From Rhodospirillaceae bacterium (lineage in GTDB: Bacteria; Pseudomonadota; Alphaproteobacteria; Rhodospirillales; Rhodospirillaceae), in NCBI GenBank assembly GCA_018666155.1, contig JABJAH010000063.1, positions 1 through 64,000 on the forward strand: DNA of 64,000 nt. Direction: 5' to 3'. The notes beneath the pieces are model-generated. The model worked only from the letters and a program-made list of their open reading frames with translations. It did no database searches and had not been told where the DNA came from. The position numbers and the translations under genes are program-made. Below are positions 53,069 to 63,165 of this stretch, in pieces (positions within the stretch are counted from its first letter, which is position 1; each line of letters begins with the position of its first letter).

Positions 53069-54085
53069 CTACATTTCGCAGTCGACGCTTTTGCGAAATT
53101 TCATTTGCGCGATGATGGCGTCGCGTTCTTCGTCATCGGATGCGTAGGACTTTGGCTCGGGCTGTATCAGCAACAACAGCGTGCCTTCACCGCGTTTGTC
53201 GTCGGGAATTTCCGGCCGGGCGGGATCAGCCACTTCAATGGGATGAACGACGGCAATATTCAGATCGGGCCGACCCCATTGCACCCGTTCAGCGGTGCCA
53301 AGAAATCCGGCGGAATGAAACGATCCGTTCAAATGCACGACGCGGCGTCCAGGATTGGCCGTGATGTGCTGCACGATGGACTCTGCCATGGTTTCGTCAC
53401 GGGTCACTTGGCCGGCAAAGCTCCGCAGCACAGCCTTACTGACCGTGTCGTCCGCGCCGGTCGATTCGCCATGACCGGCATTGCCGCCGGCAAAGGCGAT
53501 AAAGCGGTCCTTGTACGGCCCGTCATCCAACCGCAGGGTTAAAGCCGACCAATGTTGTTTTTCAGTAGGAATGCTTTTTAGGAAATCTGGGCCCAGCCGA
53601 CCGACACAGCGCACCACCATGTTCGGTGCTTCGGCCGCAATGACCGCCAGTCCATTGGCCTTGGCGTATTCCACCAGGGGCCGGTAGCTGACCGGGTAGT
53701 TGTCCCACGCTCGGCCTTTGTCGCGCAGCGTGGCCTCGCCAATGTCACCGGCGAGATATTGGTCCAGCACCGGTTGAACATCCCGCTCGAACTGTTCAAG
53801 CGACAGGGCTGTATCGGCATTCTGGGTGTGGAGGGCCCGAAAAAGCGCCATTTGAGCCAAGTGGTTGCCAGGATGGCGATGGGTTTCCCCAAGAAACACC
53901 ACATCCGCATCAGCCAGCGCCGCAGCGGCTTGTTCAACCGAAAGGACCGCATCAGTTGCAGGATCGACCAGCAGGTATGCGGTCAAATCCGGCAAGGGGG
54001 GCAGGGTCGTCCTTTGCGGCGGCGCGGCGCATCCGACCAGCAAGAACACGGAGAAGGCGGCGATGATCAGGGGGGGGTGAAACAT
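53069..54085 (-). CDS. ChaN-like lipoprotein
   Basis: This 338-residue protein has a lipobox (VFLLVGCAAPP) and a ChaN/TIKI-type domain: DADVVFLGETHRHPGNHLAQM, SLEQFERDVQPVLDQYL, and later HITANPGRRVVHLNGSFH. The conserved GE-H and late His are kept. ChaN of Campylobacter binds haem as a dimer; in others the family may be proteolytic. It sits at the outer or inner membrane surface. It is divergent from mdh across 226 bases. Confidence 0.85.
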   Translation of the reverse strand: MFHPPLIIAAFSVFLLVGCAAPPQRTTLPPLPDLTAYLLVDPATDAVLSVEQAAAALADADVVFLGETHRHPGNHLAQMALFRALHTQNADTALSLEQFERDVQPVLDQYLAGDIGEATLRDKGRAWDNYPVSYRPLVEYAKANGLAVIAAEAPNMVVRCVGRLGPDFLKSIPTEKQHWSALTLRLDDGPYKDRFIAFAGGNAGHGESTGADDTVSKAVLRSFAGQVTRDETMAESIVQHITANPGRRVVHLNGSFHSAGFLGTAERVQWGRPDLNIAVVHPIEVADPARPEIPDDKRGEGTLLLLIQPEPKSYASDDEERDAIIAQMKFRKSVDCEM

Positions 54086-54296
54086 GGTCGGTGACCCTTA
54101 AACGGGGAATTGAGGCTCTCAGTATGACAGTCCAAATGCCGGGGAACAGCCATTTTCCAGGCGTCCCAACTAGGCTCACCCTTGCTCCATCAGCCGTTTC
54201 GCGCTACCAACCGAGCACGGGGTTTCGCCTCCTAACGGATCGGAGGGGGCCTCCAAAAATTAACCTTTCCAAGCGGTTGTGCCGTTTGGGGCATAA

Positions 54297-55277
<981 letters not shown>

Positions 55278-55345
55278 AAAACGATAAGTAAAAAACGGGC
55301 CGACGCGTTTCAGTCTATCCGTGGTCACGGCTACAGGGGAAAGCC

Positions 55346-56545
55346 ATGAATATCCATGAGTATCAAGCCAAGCAGGTCTTAAAGAAGTACGGCGTGCCTG
55401 TTCCAGATGGTGGCGTGGCGTACACGGCTGCTGAAGCTGAAAAAGTTGCGTCCGGCATGGGCGGCGATGTTTTCGTCGTAAAATCTCAAATCCATGCGGG
55501 TGGTCGCGGTAAGGGCACCTTCAAAGAAGACGAAGGCAAGGGCAAAGGCGGCGTCCGCATATGCAAATCCGTTGCGGAAGTCAAAGAGGCCGCCGCTGAC
55601 ATGATCGGTAAAACGTTGGTCACGCATCAAACCGGGCCTGCGGGCAAGGAAGTGAAGCGGATTTACGTCGAAGAGGGTTGCGCCATTGAGCGTGAACTTT
55701 ACCTGTCGATGTTGATCGACCGGGTTTCGTGCCGCGTGACGATTATGGCCTCAACCGAAGGCGGCATGAATATCGAAGAGGTCGCATCGGAAACGCCTGA
55801 AAAGATTTTGCTGCAGTCGATTGATCCGGCCACCGGCATTCAAGGATTCCATTGCCGCAAGATTGCTTTTGCTCTTGGTCTCAAGGGTGGGCAAATCAAA
55901 TCCTGCGCAAAGTTGCTTGGGTCTCTTTACGAAGCATTCACTGCAACCGATGCCTCGCTGCTCGAAATCAATCCTTTGGTTGTCACCAAGGATGGCGATG
56001 TTATTCCACTCGATGCAAAAATGAATTTCGATTCCAATGCCATGTATCGGCAACCGGATATTCATGAACTGCGCGATGAAGATGAAGAAGATGCGATGGA
56101 GCTTGAAGCCTCCAAGCATGACCTCAACTATATCAAGCTCGATGGCACCATCGGTTGCATGGTCAACGGCGCCGGCCTTGCCATGTCGACCATGGATATC
56201 ATTCAGCTCCGCGGCGGCACGCCAGCCAACTTCCTTGATGTTGGTGGTGGCGCAACGGCGGAGCGGGTGACGACGGCGTTCAAGATCATTTTGTCCGATC
56301 CCAACGTTGAAGGCATTCTGGTCAACATCTTTGGCGGCATCATGCGTTGCGACGTCATCGCCGAAGGCGTGGTCGCTGCGGTCAAGGAAGTCAGCTTAGG
56401 CGTACCGCTCGTTGTGCGCCTCGAAGGCACCAACGTTGAGCTTGGCAAGAAGATCATGGCCGACTCTGGCCTTCCCATTATTTCCGCCGATGATCTCGGT
56501 GACGCAGCCACGAAAATTGTGGCCGCGGTGAAGGAGGCTGCGTAA
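55346..56545 (+). CDS. sucC: Succinyl-CoA ligase, beta subunit
   Basis: This 399-residue protein with SucD makes ATP or GTP while cleaving succinyl-CoA. It has an ATP-grasp N-terminus ([23 protein letters not shown]) and the [13 protein letters not shown] loop; the C-terminal part includes [17 protein letters not shown]. Its stop shares one base with the sucD start, so the two are coupled. Confidence 0.97.
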   Translation: MNIHEYQAKQVLKKYGVPVPDGGVAYTAAEAEKVASGMGGDVFVVKSQIHAGGRGKGTFKEDEGKGKGGVRICKSVAEVKEAAADMIGKTLVTHQTGPAGKEVKRIYVEEGCAIERELYLSMLIDRVSCRVTIMASTEGGMNIEEVASETPEKILLQSIDPATGIQGFHCRKIAFALGLKGGQIKSCAKLLGSLYEAFTATDASLLEINPLVVTKDGDVIPLDAKMNFDSNAMYRQPDIHELRDEDEEDAMELEASKHDLNYIKLDGTIGCMVNGAGLAMSTMDIIQLRGGTPANFLDVGGGATAERVTTAFKIILSDPNVEGILVNIFGGIMRCDVIAEGVVAAVKEVSLGVPLVVRLEGTNVELGKKIMADSGLPIISADDLGDAATKIVAAVKEAA

Positions 56546-57420
56546 TGGCTGTTCTCGTTGATAAAAACACCAAGGTCCTGTGTCAGGGTTTCACTGGCAG
56601 TCAGGGTACGTTTCACTCCGAGCAAGCGATTGCTTACGGCACCCAAATGGTCGGCGGTGTAACGCCGGGCAAGGGTGGCTCCAAGCACCTCGACCTGCCT
56701 GTGTTCGATACGGTTGGGGATGCGGTCAATGACACGGGCGCAAACGCCTCTGTTATTTATGTGCCGCCACCGTTTGCGGCTGACGCCATTCTTGAAGCTA
56801 TTGACGCAGAAATTCCGTTGGTGGTGTGCATCACCGAAGGTATTCCCGTGCAGGACATGGTGCGCGTCAAGCGTGCGCTCGATGGCAGTAGCACACAGCT
56901 CATCGGTCCGAACTGCCCCGGTATCATCACGCCGGGTGAATGTAAGATCGGCATCATGCCCGGCCACATTCACCAAAAGGGTAAGATCGGTGTTGTTTCT
57001 CGCTCCGGCACGTTGACCTACGAAGCTGTTGGTCAAACGACAGCGGCCGGTCTCGGTCAAACCACTTGCATCGGTATCGGTGGCGATCCCATCAACGGCA
57101 CCAACTTTATCGATTGTCTTGATGCGTTCCTCGCTGATGATCAAACCGAAGGCATCATCATGATTGGTGAAATTGGTGGCACCGCCGAGGAAGAGGCGGC
57201 TGACTTCTACACCCAGTCCAAAGTTAAAAAGCCCATCTGTGGTTTTGTGGCCGGGGTGACCGCCCCGCCAGGAAAGCGTATGGGTCATGCTGGAGCCATT
57301 ATCTCCGGCGGCCAGGGCACGGCGGATTCCAAGATCGACGCCATGAAGGCGGCTGGGTTCTTGGTTGCTGAAAGTCCTGCGGCTCTCGGTTCGACCATGC
57401 TTGAGGCGATGAAGGGCTAA
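56545..57420 (+). CDS. sucD: Succinyl-CoA ligase, alpha subunit
   Basis: This 291-residue protein binds CoA ([20 protein letters not shown]) and carries the phospho-histidine in [16 protein letters not shown]. It closes the mdh-sucCD group. In many alphaproteobacteria sucA and sucB follow here; in this window the next gene is instead a PagL-like one. Confidence 0.97.
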   Translation: MAVLVDKNTKVLCQGFTGSQGTFHSEQAIAYGTQMVGGVTPGKGGSKHLDLPVFDTVGDAVNDTGANASVIYVPPPFAADAILEAIDAEIPLVVCITEGIPVQDMVRVKRALDGSSTQLIGPNCPGIITPGECKIGIMPGHIHQKGKIGVVSRSGTLTYEAVGQTTAAGLGQTTCIGIGGDPINGTNFIDCLDAFLADDQTEGIIMIGEIGGTAEEEAADFYTQSKVKKPICGFVAGVTAPPGKRMGHAGAIISGGQGTADSKIDAMKAAGFLVAESPAALGSTMLEAMKG

Positions 57421-57448
57421 CACCTTCGCGCGGAACGGAGACCCAAAG

Positions 57449-57979
57449 TTGTTCAGACAAGACGGCCGCTATTTTTGGCTTATTGCGGCTCTGTTCACTG
57501 TGTTTCTTCCCCATACGGCGATGGCGGAGTCTCGCTTGACTGCAGCGGCAGGGGCCTTTGATTTTTTCAAAGGCAATCACGTTTCGGCAGCCGCGGCTTT
57601 CGAGCTGCGTGGACCAGTTATATCTCCATCCTGGCAGTCGGAAACTTTTCTCGGGTTTGCGCCAACGCTCGGTGTTCTCGCAACATCGGACGAAGGCGGG
57701 CTGGTTTACGCGATGATTGAGCTGCCTTTCGTTTTGGGCCCACAAAAAAATTATGAAGTCAGCCTGTCCGGTGGCTTCGCTGCCTATGAGCAAGGCGACA
57801 GTGCCCTTGATATGGGCGGCACCGCGCAGTTTGTGCTCGGGGCGTCTTTCAGCCGCGGACTCGCCAATGGTCACCGCCTTGGCGTAACCGTTCGCCACTT
57901 CTCCAACGCAGGGCTTCACAATCGCAATCCTGGCACGGATGTCATTATGGCTGCCTGGACTGTGCCGTTCGCCAAATAA
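57449..57979 (+). CDS. Acyloxyacyl hydrolase, PagL-like (lipid A 3-O-deacylase)
   Basis: The 176-residue product starts at a TTG (57449), nine bases after GGAG, and has a signal peptide (WLIAALFTVFLPHTAMA). The mature protein looks like an eight-strand outer-membrane barrel. Near its C-terminus HFSNAGLHNRNPGTD holds the PagL His-Ser motif and the conserved NAG-NPG pattern. PagL removes the 3-O acyl chain of lipid A. The acidic member of the triad is probably the following Asp in place of Glu. Confidence 0.78.
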   Translation: MFRQDGRYFWLIAALFTVFLPHTAMAESRLTAAAGAFDFFKGNHVSAAAAFELRGPVISPSWQSETFLGFAPTLGVLATSDEGGLVYAMIELPFVLGPQKNYEVSLSGGFAAYEQGDSALDMGGTAQFVLGASFSRGLANGHRLGVTVRHFSNAGLHNRNPGTDVIMAAWTVPFAK

Positions 57980-58093
57980 GGCCTGAGTTTGTTACCGTCA
58001 GGGAACAAAAAGCGCCTGTGCAGCGTTTCTCTTGTAGAAGATCGTGTTTATGACGTGACGTTGGCCACGCCAACCAAGTGTGAGGGTAATTCA

Positions 58094-58687
58094 ATGACAA
58101 AAACTGTACTGCTATCGTGTTTCCTTATCGGCGCTGCTCTGGCCCCCGTGGCGGCGCAAGAGCGCGGCTCATCCATGGAAAACATGGGTAAGGCAGCTGT
58201 TGCGGCCGCTTCATCCGCTTTCTCAGAGGAAGAATCCTTGAGGATCAAAGAGTTTTTTGAGCGCCGCGCCACGGTTCTCGGCCAAGGCAAGGCCAGTGAA
58301 GGCAACACCGCCGCTGACCGGAATGGCGACGATGATGACAATGATATCGAATCGTCGGCAGGCCAAAAAGGTGAGGCCCAAGCCAGGGGTAACGCCAAAA
58401 GCAAAGGCAAAAGCAAAGGTAAGAGCGCCAAGGGTCGGGGTAAGGGCCGCGGGGCCCAGAACGCTGGACGAGGACGCCCATCGCTGCCCCCAGGGATTGC
58501 AAAAAACCTAGAGCGCGGCAAAGAGCTTCCGCCTGGTATTGCACGCAACTACTTGCCATCGGCCCTTGAGGCCGACCTGCCAACATATGAAGGTAAGAGC
58601 CGTGTCGTTATCGACGATGATGTCGTTCTGGTCGATGACACGACCGGCGTGATTGTTGACATCATACAAGATGTGTTGAACCAATAG
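58094..58687 (+). CDS. CigR-like secreted protein with PPGI repeats
   Basis: From the ATG at 58094 (GAGGGT upstream) the 197-residue product has a signal peptide (TKTVLLSCFLIGAALAPVAAQ). Residues of about 75-85 are a run of Asp; residues of about 95-125 are a low-complexity Lys/Gly/Arg run; residues of about 131-155 hold the repeated SLPPGIAKNLERGK and ELPPGIARN motif of the CigR/RcnB-like group; the end is a strand-rich DDDVVLVDDTTG segment. CigR of Salmonella is an anti-virulence protein; roles elsewhere are unclear. Confidence 0.68.
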   Translation: MTKTVLLSCFLIGAALAPVAAQERGSSMENMGKAAVAAASSAFSEEESLRIKEFFERRATVLGQGKASEGNTAADRNGDDDDNDIESSAGQKGEAQARGNAKSKGKSKGKSAKGRGKGRGAQNAGRGRPSLPPGIAKNLERGKELPPGIARNYLPSALEADLPTYEGKSRVVIDDDVVLVDDTTGVIVDIIQDVLNQ

Positions 58688-58723
58688 GCCTTACACTCCT
58701 GCGGCTATTGTCGGGTTAGATCT

Positions 58724-59401
58724 ATGGTTATTTGCGACGATCCCGCATTTCTGTTCATTCATGTGCCCAAAGCAGCAGGAACTTCCGTCGCCGGTGCCCT
58801 TGTCCATCTTGATCTTGTGCGGGCGTACAAGCGCTTGAAGGATCCGGCAAAACGCGCCGCGTGGCTTGCGACGAAGGATATTCCTGAAGCGGTTCTTGAA
58901 TTGCCGATTCACGTTACGGCATCACGTGCGAAAGAGGCGTTGGGCACCAAAGAGTTCGAGGCTCTATATCGCTTTGCTGCTGTGCGTAACCCGTGGGATA
59001 TGCAGTTGTCTTGGTACACCTATAATGCTCAAACCGAAACGGCGCCGCATCATAAACGGGTGATTGGTTACGCGGACTTCAACGATTACGTTCGCAAACA
59101 TTTGGCCGAACATGGCACGTTGCTGGGGCCATCGCCGCAGACTCAGTTTGTATACGACAAAGATGGCAAACAACTTGTCGATACGATCTTGCGCTACGAA
59201 GAGATTGAAGAGGGGTTCGCTACGGTTGTCGATAAGCTAGGCATTACCGATATTGAACTCGACCGCTTTAACCAGAGCTACCACGCGCCGTGGACAGAGG
59301 CCTACGCGCTCGACACTTTCGAGATGGTCAAACAATTTGCGCAACCCGATGCGGATGCGTTCGGATACCCCGACGAAGCCAGCGCCTACGGCATTTCATA
59401 G
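58724..59401 (+). CDS. Sulfotransferase family protein
   Basis: This 225-residue protein has the two PAPS-binding signatures: FIHVPKAAGTSVAGAL (5'-phosphosulfate loop) near the start and YRFAAVRNPWDMQLSWYTY (3'-phosphate loop) in the middle. It matches the cytosolic/Golgi-type sulfotransferase family that acts on sugars or other surface molecules. The substrate is unknown. It follows the CigR-like gene by 36 bases in the same direction and is ahead of a 278-base region. Confidence 0.82.
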   Translation: MVICDDPAFLFIHVPKAAGTSVAGALVHLDLVRAYKRLKDPAKRAAWLATKDIPEAVLELPIHVTASRAKEALGTKEFEALYRFAAVRNPWDMQLSWYTYNAQTETAPHHKRVIGYADFNDYVRKHLAEHGTLLGPSPQTQFVYDKDGKQLVDTILRYEEIEEGFATVVDKLGITDIELDRFNQSYHAPWTEAYALDTFEMVKQFAQPDADAFGYPDEASAYGIS

Positions 59402-59546
59402 ACTCAAGCATCTCTCACTCTTACGTGTAGCGAGCGTCAACGCACACAACGCTTGAGGTGATGATCTCTGAAATCCAGACAAACCTAGAATTGTATCCTC
59501 TTGAACACCAAAATATGGGGATGGGGCGCAAAAATTTTCCAATATC

Positions 59547-59576
59547 TGGTGGTGTGATTTACAAACCACAACACCA
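59547..59576. repeat. Imperfect inverted repeat upstream of the TonB receptor gene
   Basis: TGGTGGTGTG (59547-59556) and CACAACACCA (59567-59576) pair at nine of ten positions across a 10-base spacer, about 100 bases before the start codon. It may be an operator or a hairpin. Confidence 0.45.
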
Positions 59577-59585
59577 AAGTTTTGG

Positions 59586-59623
59586 CGATGTTGATCCCAT
59601 TCGATGTTGGCATATCGATGTCA
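59586..59623. repeat. Three short direct repeats upstream of the TonB receptor gene
   Basis: CGATGTTG occurs at 59586 and 59602, and CGATGTCA at 59616, with spacings of 16 and 14 bases, close to 1.5 helical turns. They could be tandem regulator sites. The whole 59402-59679 region shows no gene. Confidence 0.35.
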
Positions 59624-59679
59624 TTTGTTAGGCTGGCCTTGAGCAATCTCAGCTAGAAAAATTACGGGAAACCACACTC

Positions 59680-61872
59680 ATGTTTAGACGTTCAACTCTC
59701 CTTGCAACAGTTGCCGCAGCCGCGCTTACGGCCGGTGTACCGACACTTGCCGTCGCTCAGTCAGGCGACCTTGTTCTAGAAGAAATCGTCGTCACCGCAT
59801 TGAAGCGTAGTCAGTCCCTCCAGGACGTCCCAGCCGCGATCACAGCAATCACGGGTGACATGCTCGATGATATGGCGATCGATGACATTCAGGACCTCTA
59901 TGTACAGACGCCCGGCCTCGCGTTCAGTCGCGCCGGCGGTGAGGGTCAAATCTACATTCGTGGTGTTGGTTCTTCCGCTTTCGGCGTCACCAACGATCCC
60001 AGCTCGGCCATAAACCTGGATGGGGTTTATCTCACACTAGCTAACATGGGCCTGACCCAATTCCTTGACGTCGACCGCATCGAAGTACTTCGCGGTCCGC
60101 AGGGAACTCTATACGGCCGGAACGCGACGGCCGGTGCCATCAACATTATTTCGCGGGCGCCCACCGATGAAGTTGAAGGGTATGCGACAGCGTCTTATGG
60201 GAATTGGAACCGCCGCGAAATTGAGGCTGCAGTCGGTGGTCCGATTAGCGACGGAGTTCGAGCTCGTATCGCTGCCAAGTATCTCAACGATGACGGTTAT
60301 ACCAAAGATCTCGAACCCGGCGGGTCGGATGATATCGACGATCAAGAGTTAGCCGCAATCCGTGCCACATTCGAATTTGATCTCAGTGAAAACGCGACAT
60401 TGAAAATCATTGGCGATTGGTCAGACTTCAAAAGCAATAACAGAACGGCTAAGCCGCTTGATGATTTGTCGTTTGCTTTTCTGCTAAACCCAGCCCCGCA
60501 GGATGGCATTGATGTCACCCGGAATAATCTGGACACCTTCTTCGACTGGAAGACCGGCGGTGTGACGGTAGACCTACAGTGGGATGTTTCTGACACTGTC
60601 ACGTTGTCCTCCATTAGTGCCTTCCGCACCTATGAAAGTGACTTCTTCTTCAACACGGATGGAACCGAGGAAGAAATAACCCGCTCTACGTTCATTTACG
60701 AAACGGATCAGTTCTCTCAGGAATTGCGGCTCGCATCCAATGGGTTGGACGGTTGGTCCTGGTTGATCGGTGGATTTTTCCTCGACGAAGATAAATCAGG
60801 TGCTCTTGGTCTTGGCCGTGCGACGCACCCATCGTTTGGTCAGATCAGTTTCATCATTCCTAACGCCGATACGGCAGAATCTATCGCCGCCTTTGGTCAA
60901 GTGACCTACGATGTTTCGGATGCGCTGACATTGTCTGTCGGTGCCCGTTATTCCGACGAAAAGAAAACCGATGAATCGTCTGTCGGTGCAATCTTCGGTG
61001 ACTTCCGTGGCCTCGCAGCAGTTGGCAACGTGGTTCAGTTCAACTCGCGCTCGGATGAAGCCAGCTATAACGAGTTCACGCCGCGCTTCGGTGTTGAATA
61101 CCGCCCCGATGAAGACAACCTGTTCTATGCCACCGTCAGCAAGGGCTTTAAGTCCGGCGGCTGGAACGCCTTCGATAATTCGCCATCCTTTGAGCCGGAA
61201 ACACTGTGGTCATACGAAATCGGTTCGAAGTCTGAACTGGCTGATGGCCTGGTTCGGTTCAATACATCGGCGTTCTACTACGACTATAAGAATCTGCAGG
61301 TGTCCGCGTTTAAAGACGGTCTGACCGTCACAACCAACGCGGCAGAAGCCACGGTTTGGGGTTTGGAAGCGGAAGTGCACATGCGTGCCAGCGAGCAGTT
61401 GAGCATCAATGGCTCAGCGGCCTACCTCGATGCCACATATGATGAGTTCATCTCCACGTTTGGCAATGCCACGGGGGTCGACTTGTCCGGCAACCGCTTG
61501 AACAACGCGCCTAAGGTATCGTTGAACGTCAACGCGACCTACGAAGTGCCCCTGTCCAACGGAGCACGCGTCGATATCTTCGGACAACTCAGCTATCAGT
61601 CTCGCGTATTTCATACGCAGAACAACGAAAACCTGATCGGCCAAGATGGCTTCGCCCTCTTAGACGCGCGCATCGCTTATGTGGCCGAGGACGAATCATG
61701 GGAAATCGCGATCTTCGGTAAGAACTTGACCGACCAAGAGTACTTCCAAAACACGGTACGCTTCACGTCCTTGAGTCAGGGTAATCCTGCTGACGTGGAC
61801 AACATCGGCGCTGGACTTGGGTATCCTGGTGAAGGCCTGTCCTACGGCATTCAAGCGTCCTACCGCTTCTAG
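59680..61872 (+). CDS. TonB-dependent outer-membrane receptor
   Basis: This 730-residue protein has a signal peptide of about 27 residues (FRRSTLLATVAAAALTAGVPTLAVA), a TonB box-like LEEIVVTALKR, a plug domain (VPAAITAITGDMLDD, YIRGVGSSAFG, VEVLRGPQGTLYGRNATAGAIN-like motif) and a 22-strand barrel to the final Phe (YGIQASYRF). It imports an iron-chelate, vitamin or carbohydrate; the substrate is unknown. It follows the CirA/FecA-like subgroup common in Caulobacter and Sphingomonas. It ends in a strong terminator. Confidence 0.93.
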   Translation: MFRRSTLLATVAAAALTAGVPTLAVAQSGDLVLEEIVVTALKRSQSLQDVPAAITAITGDMLDDMAIDDIQDLYVQTPGLAFSRAGGEGQIYIRGVGSSAFGVTNDPSSAINLDGVYLTLANMGLTQFLDVDRIEVLRGPQGTLYGRNATAGAINIISRAPTDEVEGYATASYGNWNRREIEAAVGGPISDGVRARIAAKYLNDDGYTKDLEPGGSDDIDDQELAAIRATFEFDLSENATLKIIGDWSDFKSNNRTAKPLDDLSFAFLLNPAPQDGIDVTRNNLDTFFDWKTGGVTVDLQWDVSDTVTLSSISAFRTYESDFFFNTDGTEEEITRSTFIYETDQFSQELRLASNGLDGWSWLIGGFFLDEDKSGALGLGRATHPSFGQISFIIPNADTAESIAAFGQVTYDVSDALTLSVGARYSDEKKTDESSVGAIFGDFRGLAAVGNVVQFNSRSDEASYNEFTPRFGVEYRPDEDNLFYATVSKGFKSGGWNAFDNSPSFEPETLWSYEIGSKSELADGLVRFNTSAFYYDYKNLQVSAFKDGLTVTTNAAEATVWGLEAEVHMRASEQLSINGSAAYLDATYDEFISTFGNATGVDLSGNRLNNAPKVSLNVNATYEVPLSNGARVDIFGQLSYQSRVFHTQNNENLIGQDGFALLDARIAYVAEDESWEIAIFGKNLTDQEYFQNTVRFTSLSQGNPADVDNIGAGLGYPGEGLSYGIQASYRF

Positions 61873-61894
61873 TCTTAAGTTACCTAACAAGAGC

Positions 61895-61930
61895 AACCCC
61901 GTTCGGTATCTGCCGGACGGGGTTTTTCTT
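61895..61930 (+). terminator. Rho-independent terminator of the TonB receptor gene
   Basis: A 12-base-pair stem with one wobble (aaccccgttcgg at 61895-61906, ccggacggggtt at 61913-61924), a six-base loop and a T-rich run. Confidence 0.9.
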
Positions 61931-61943
61931 TGTCTGGATTTCG

Positions 61944-62840
61944 TCAGTGGGGTTTGTCTGCGCCTGAGATGTTTTCGCGCGACATCTGATAGGCCCGTGT
62001 CAGGGTCTTTAGCAGTTTGAGTTCCTGCGCCGTCGGCCGGTTTTTCTCAGTAAAGATACCGTCGATTTTGCCGGCGAAACCAGAGCAGATACTGGCCAGG
62101 CCAGACTCGTCGCTTTTGCGTGCGGTTATCGCTGCTTTGTTCAAAGAGGACTGGAGCACCCGGAGTGTTTTGTCGATTTCCTCGACGGGCTGCTTGTTCT
62201 CGTACGCTTTAATAACGCGATTGCATAAGAATCCGAGTTTATGGCCATAGCCTTCCAGTTGTGCTGCCCGCACGTCCTGCATCATCACTGCTATATCGTC
62301 TTCTAACTGCATGAGGCTGCAGGTCCGCCCCTCGATTTTGTCCTTCAAGGTGTTGATGACCTCGAAGACTTGGAATGGCATCTTTCGTTGGTCTTCCCGA
62401 CGTCGGTCGGGCCCGATGTAGTCTGGCTTGGCAATAAAGGGCAAACGCTTGAACGCAACTCTTTCCAGACGATCCATCACCTGACCAGCGGAAGGCGTGC
62501 TGGTCATGATGTCATCGGCGCCTGACTGCATCGCACCATTGAGTTGCCGGTCGTTATCCTGCTCGATGATTACTGAGATCACGGTGAAAGGATTTAAACC
62601 GATGTCTTGCTCGCGAATGCCTTTGAGCATTTTAAAGACATCGCCATGGATGTCGGACGTGACCATCAGAACATCCGGCGACCGATGCTTAATGGCGTGA
62701 ACGAGGCTGTCGGCTGATTCAAATGCCTTGGTGTTTTTGAGGCCCATGCCCCGGAGCATAGTGGCGAGTCCTTTGCGCGACCCTTCTTTTGGATCGCCCA
62801 GGTAGAAATCAATCTCCTGTACCGCCGCCTGTTCCAACAT
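61944..62840 (-). CDS. Degenerate response-regulator protein with GPDRRR linker
   Basis: From the ATG at 62840 the 298-residue product has a receiver-like fold at residues 1-130, with Asp16 in YLGDPKEG. However, the phospho-acceptor position reads VLMVTSD, so Thr61 stands where Asp is expected, with Asp63 two residues on. The conserved Lys is Ser114. After YIGPDRRR (about residue 148) comes a long, helical C-terminal half of unknown fold. It is probably a phosphorylation-independent pseudo-receiver that works by protein contact. It converges on the TonB receptor gene. Confidence 0.78.
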   Translation of the reverse strand: MLEQAAVQEIDFYLGDPKEGSRKGLATMLRGMGLKNTKAFESADSLVHAIKHRSPDVLMVTSDIHGDVFKMLKGIREQDIGLNPFTVISVIIEQDNDRQLNGAMQSGADDIMTSTPSAGQVMDRLERVAFKRLPFIAKPDYIGPDRRREDQRKMPFQVFEVINTLKDKIEGRTCSLMQLEDDIAVMMQDVRAAQLEGYGHKLGFLCNRVIKAYENKQPVEEIDKTLRVLQSSLNKAAITARKSDESGLASICSGFAGKIDGIFTEKNRPTAQELKLLKTLTRAYQMSRENISGADKPH

Positions 62841-63165
62841 GCCTGTTTCCCTTTCTGGGAAATTGCCGCTTATTATTAATTTCGACCCCGAACTATACAC
62901 TCAGTATTTGTTTCGAGTCGAATTAGCAGAGTGCCTGGCGTAAGTCCGGTGGTTTATGCGGTCGCAATGTGAACGATTTTGCCCCATCCGCTGTGGATAA
63001 GATGGATAATGAAAGCTGGCCATCCGACCTAAGTCGTTGAGAAGAAAGTTATTATTCTGCATTTTCCCCACCGCCGACTCTGGCCAAACTGTAGTCGAGG
63101 CCCTAAGAAGACGGCATAAGCTGGCAACCGGCCTGCGATTAGAAAATCCACAGTGGAGAACACTT
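62841..63165. other. Intergenic region, 325 bases, between the degenerate regulator and the GNAT gene
   Basis: The region holds a perfect 11-base palindrome TTCGAGTCGAA (62912-62922) and one perfect DnaA-type 9-mer TGTGGATAA (62992-63000). The first part is AT-rich (TTATTATTAATTT). I see no tRNA or clear promoter. The frame that is open from 63037 is probably not coding before 63166. Confidence 0.4.

Noticed and set aside
56203-57423. 406-codon minus-strand frame opposite sucC and sucD
   Set aside because: sucC and sucD are clearly coding; the antisense frame has no family motif.
62992-63000. Perfect DnaA box TGTGGATAA
   Set aside because: A single 9-mer is expected by chance about once in every 130 kb counting both strands, and no cluster, dnaA, dnaN or AT-rich origin lies nearby.
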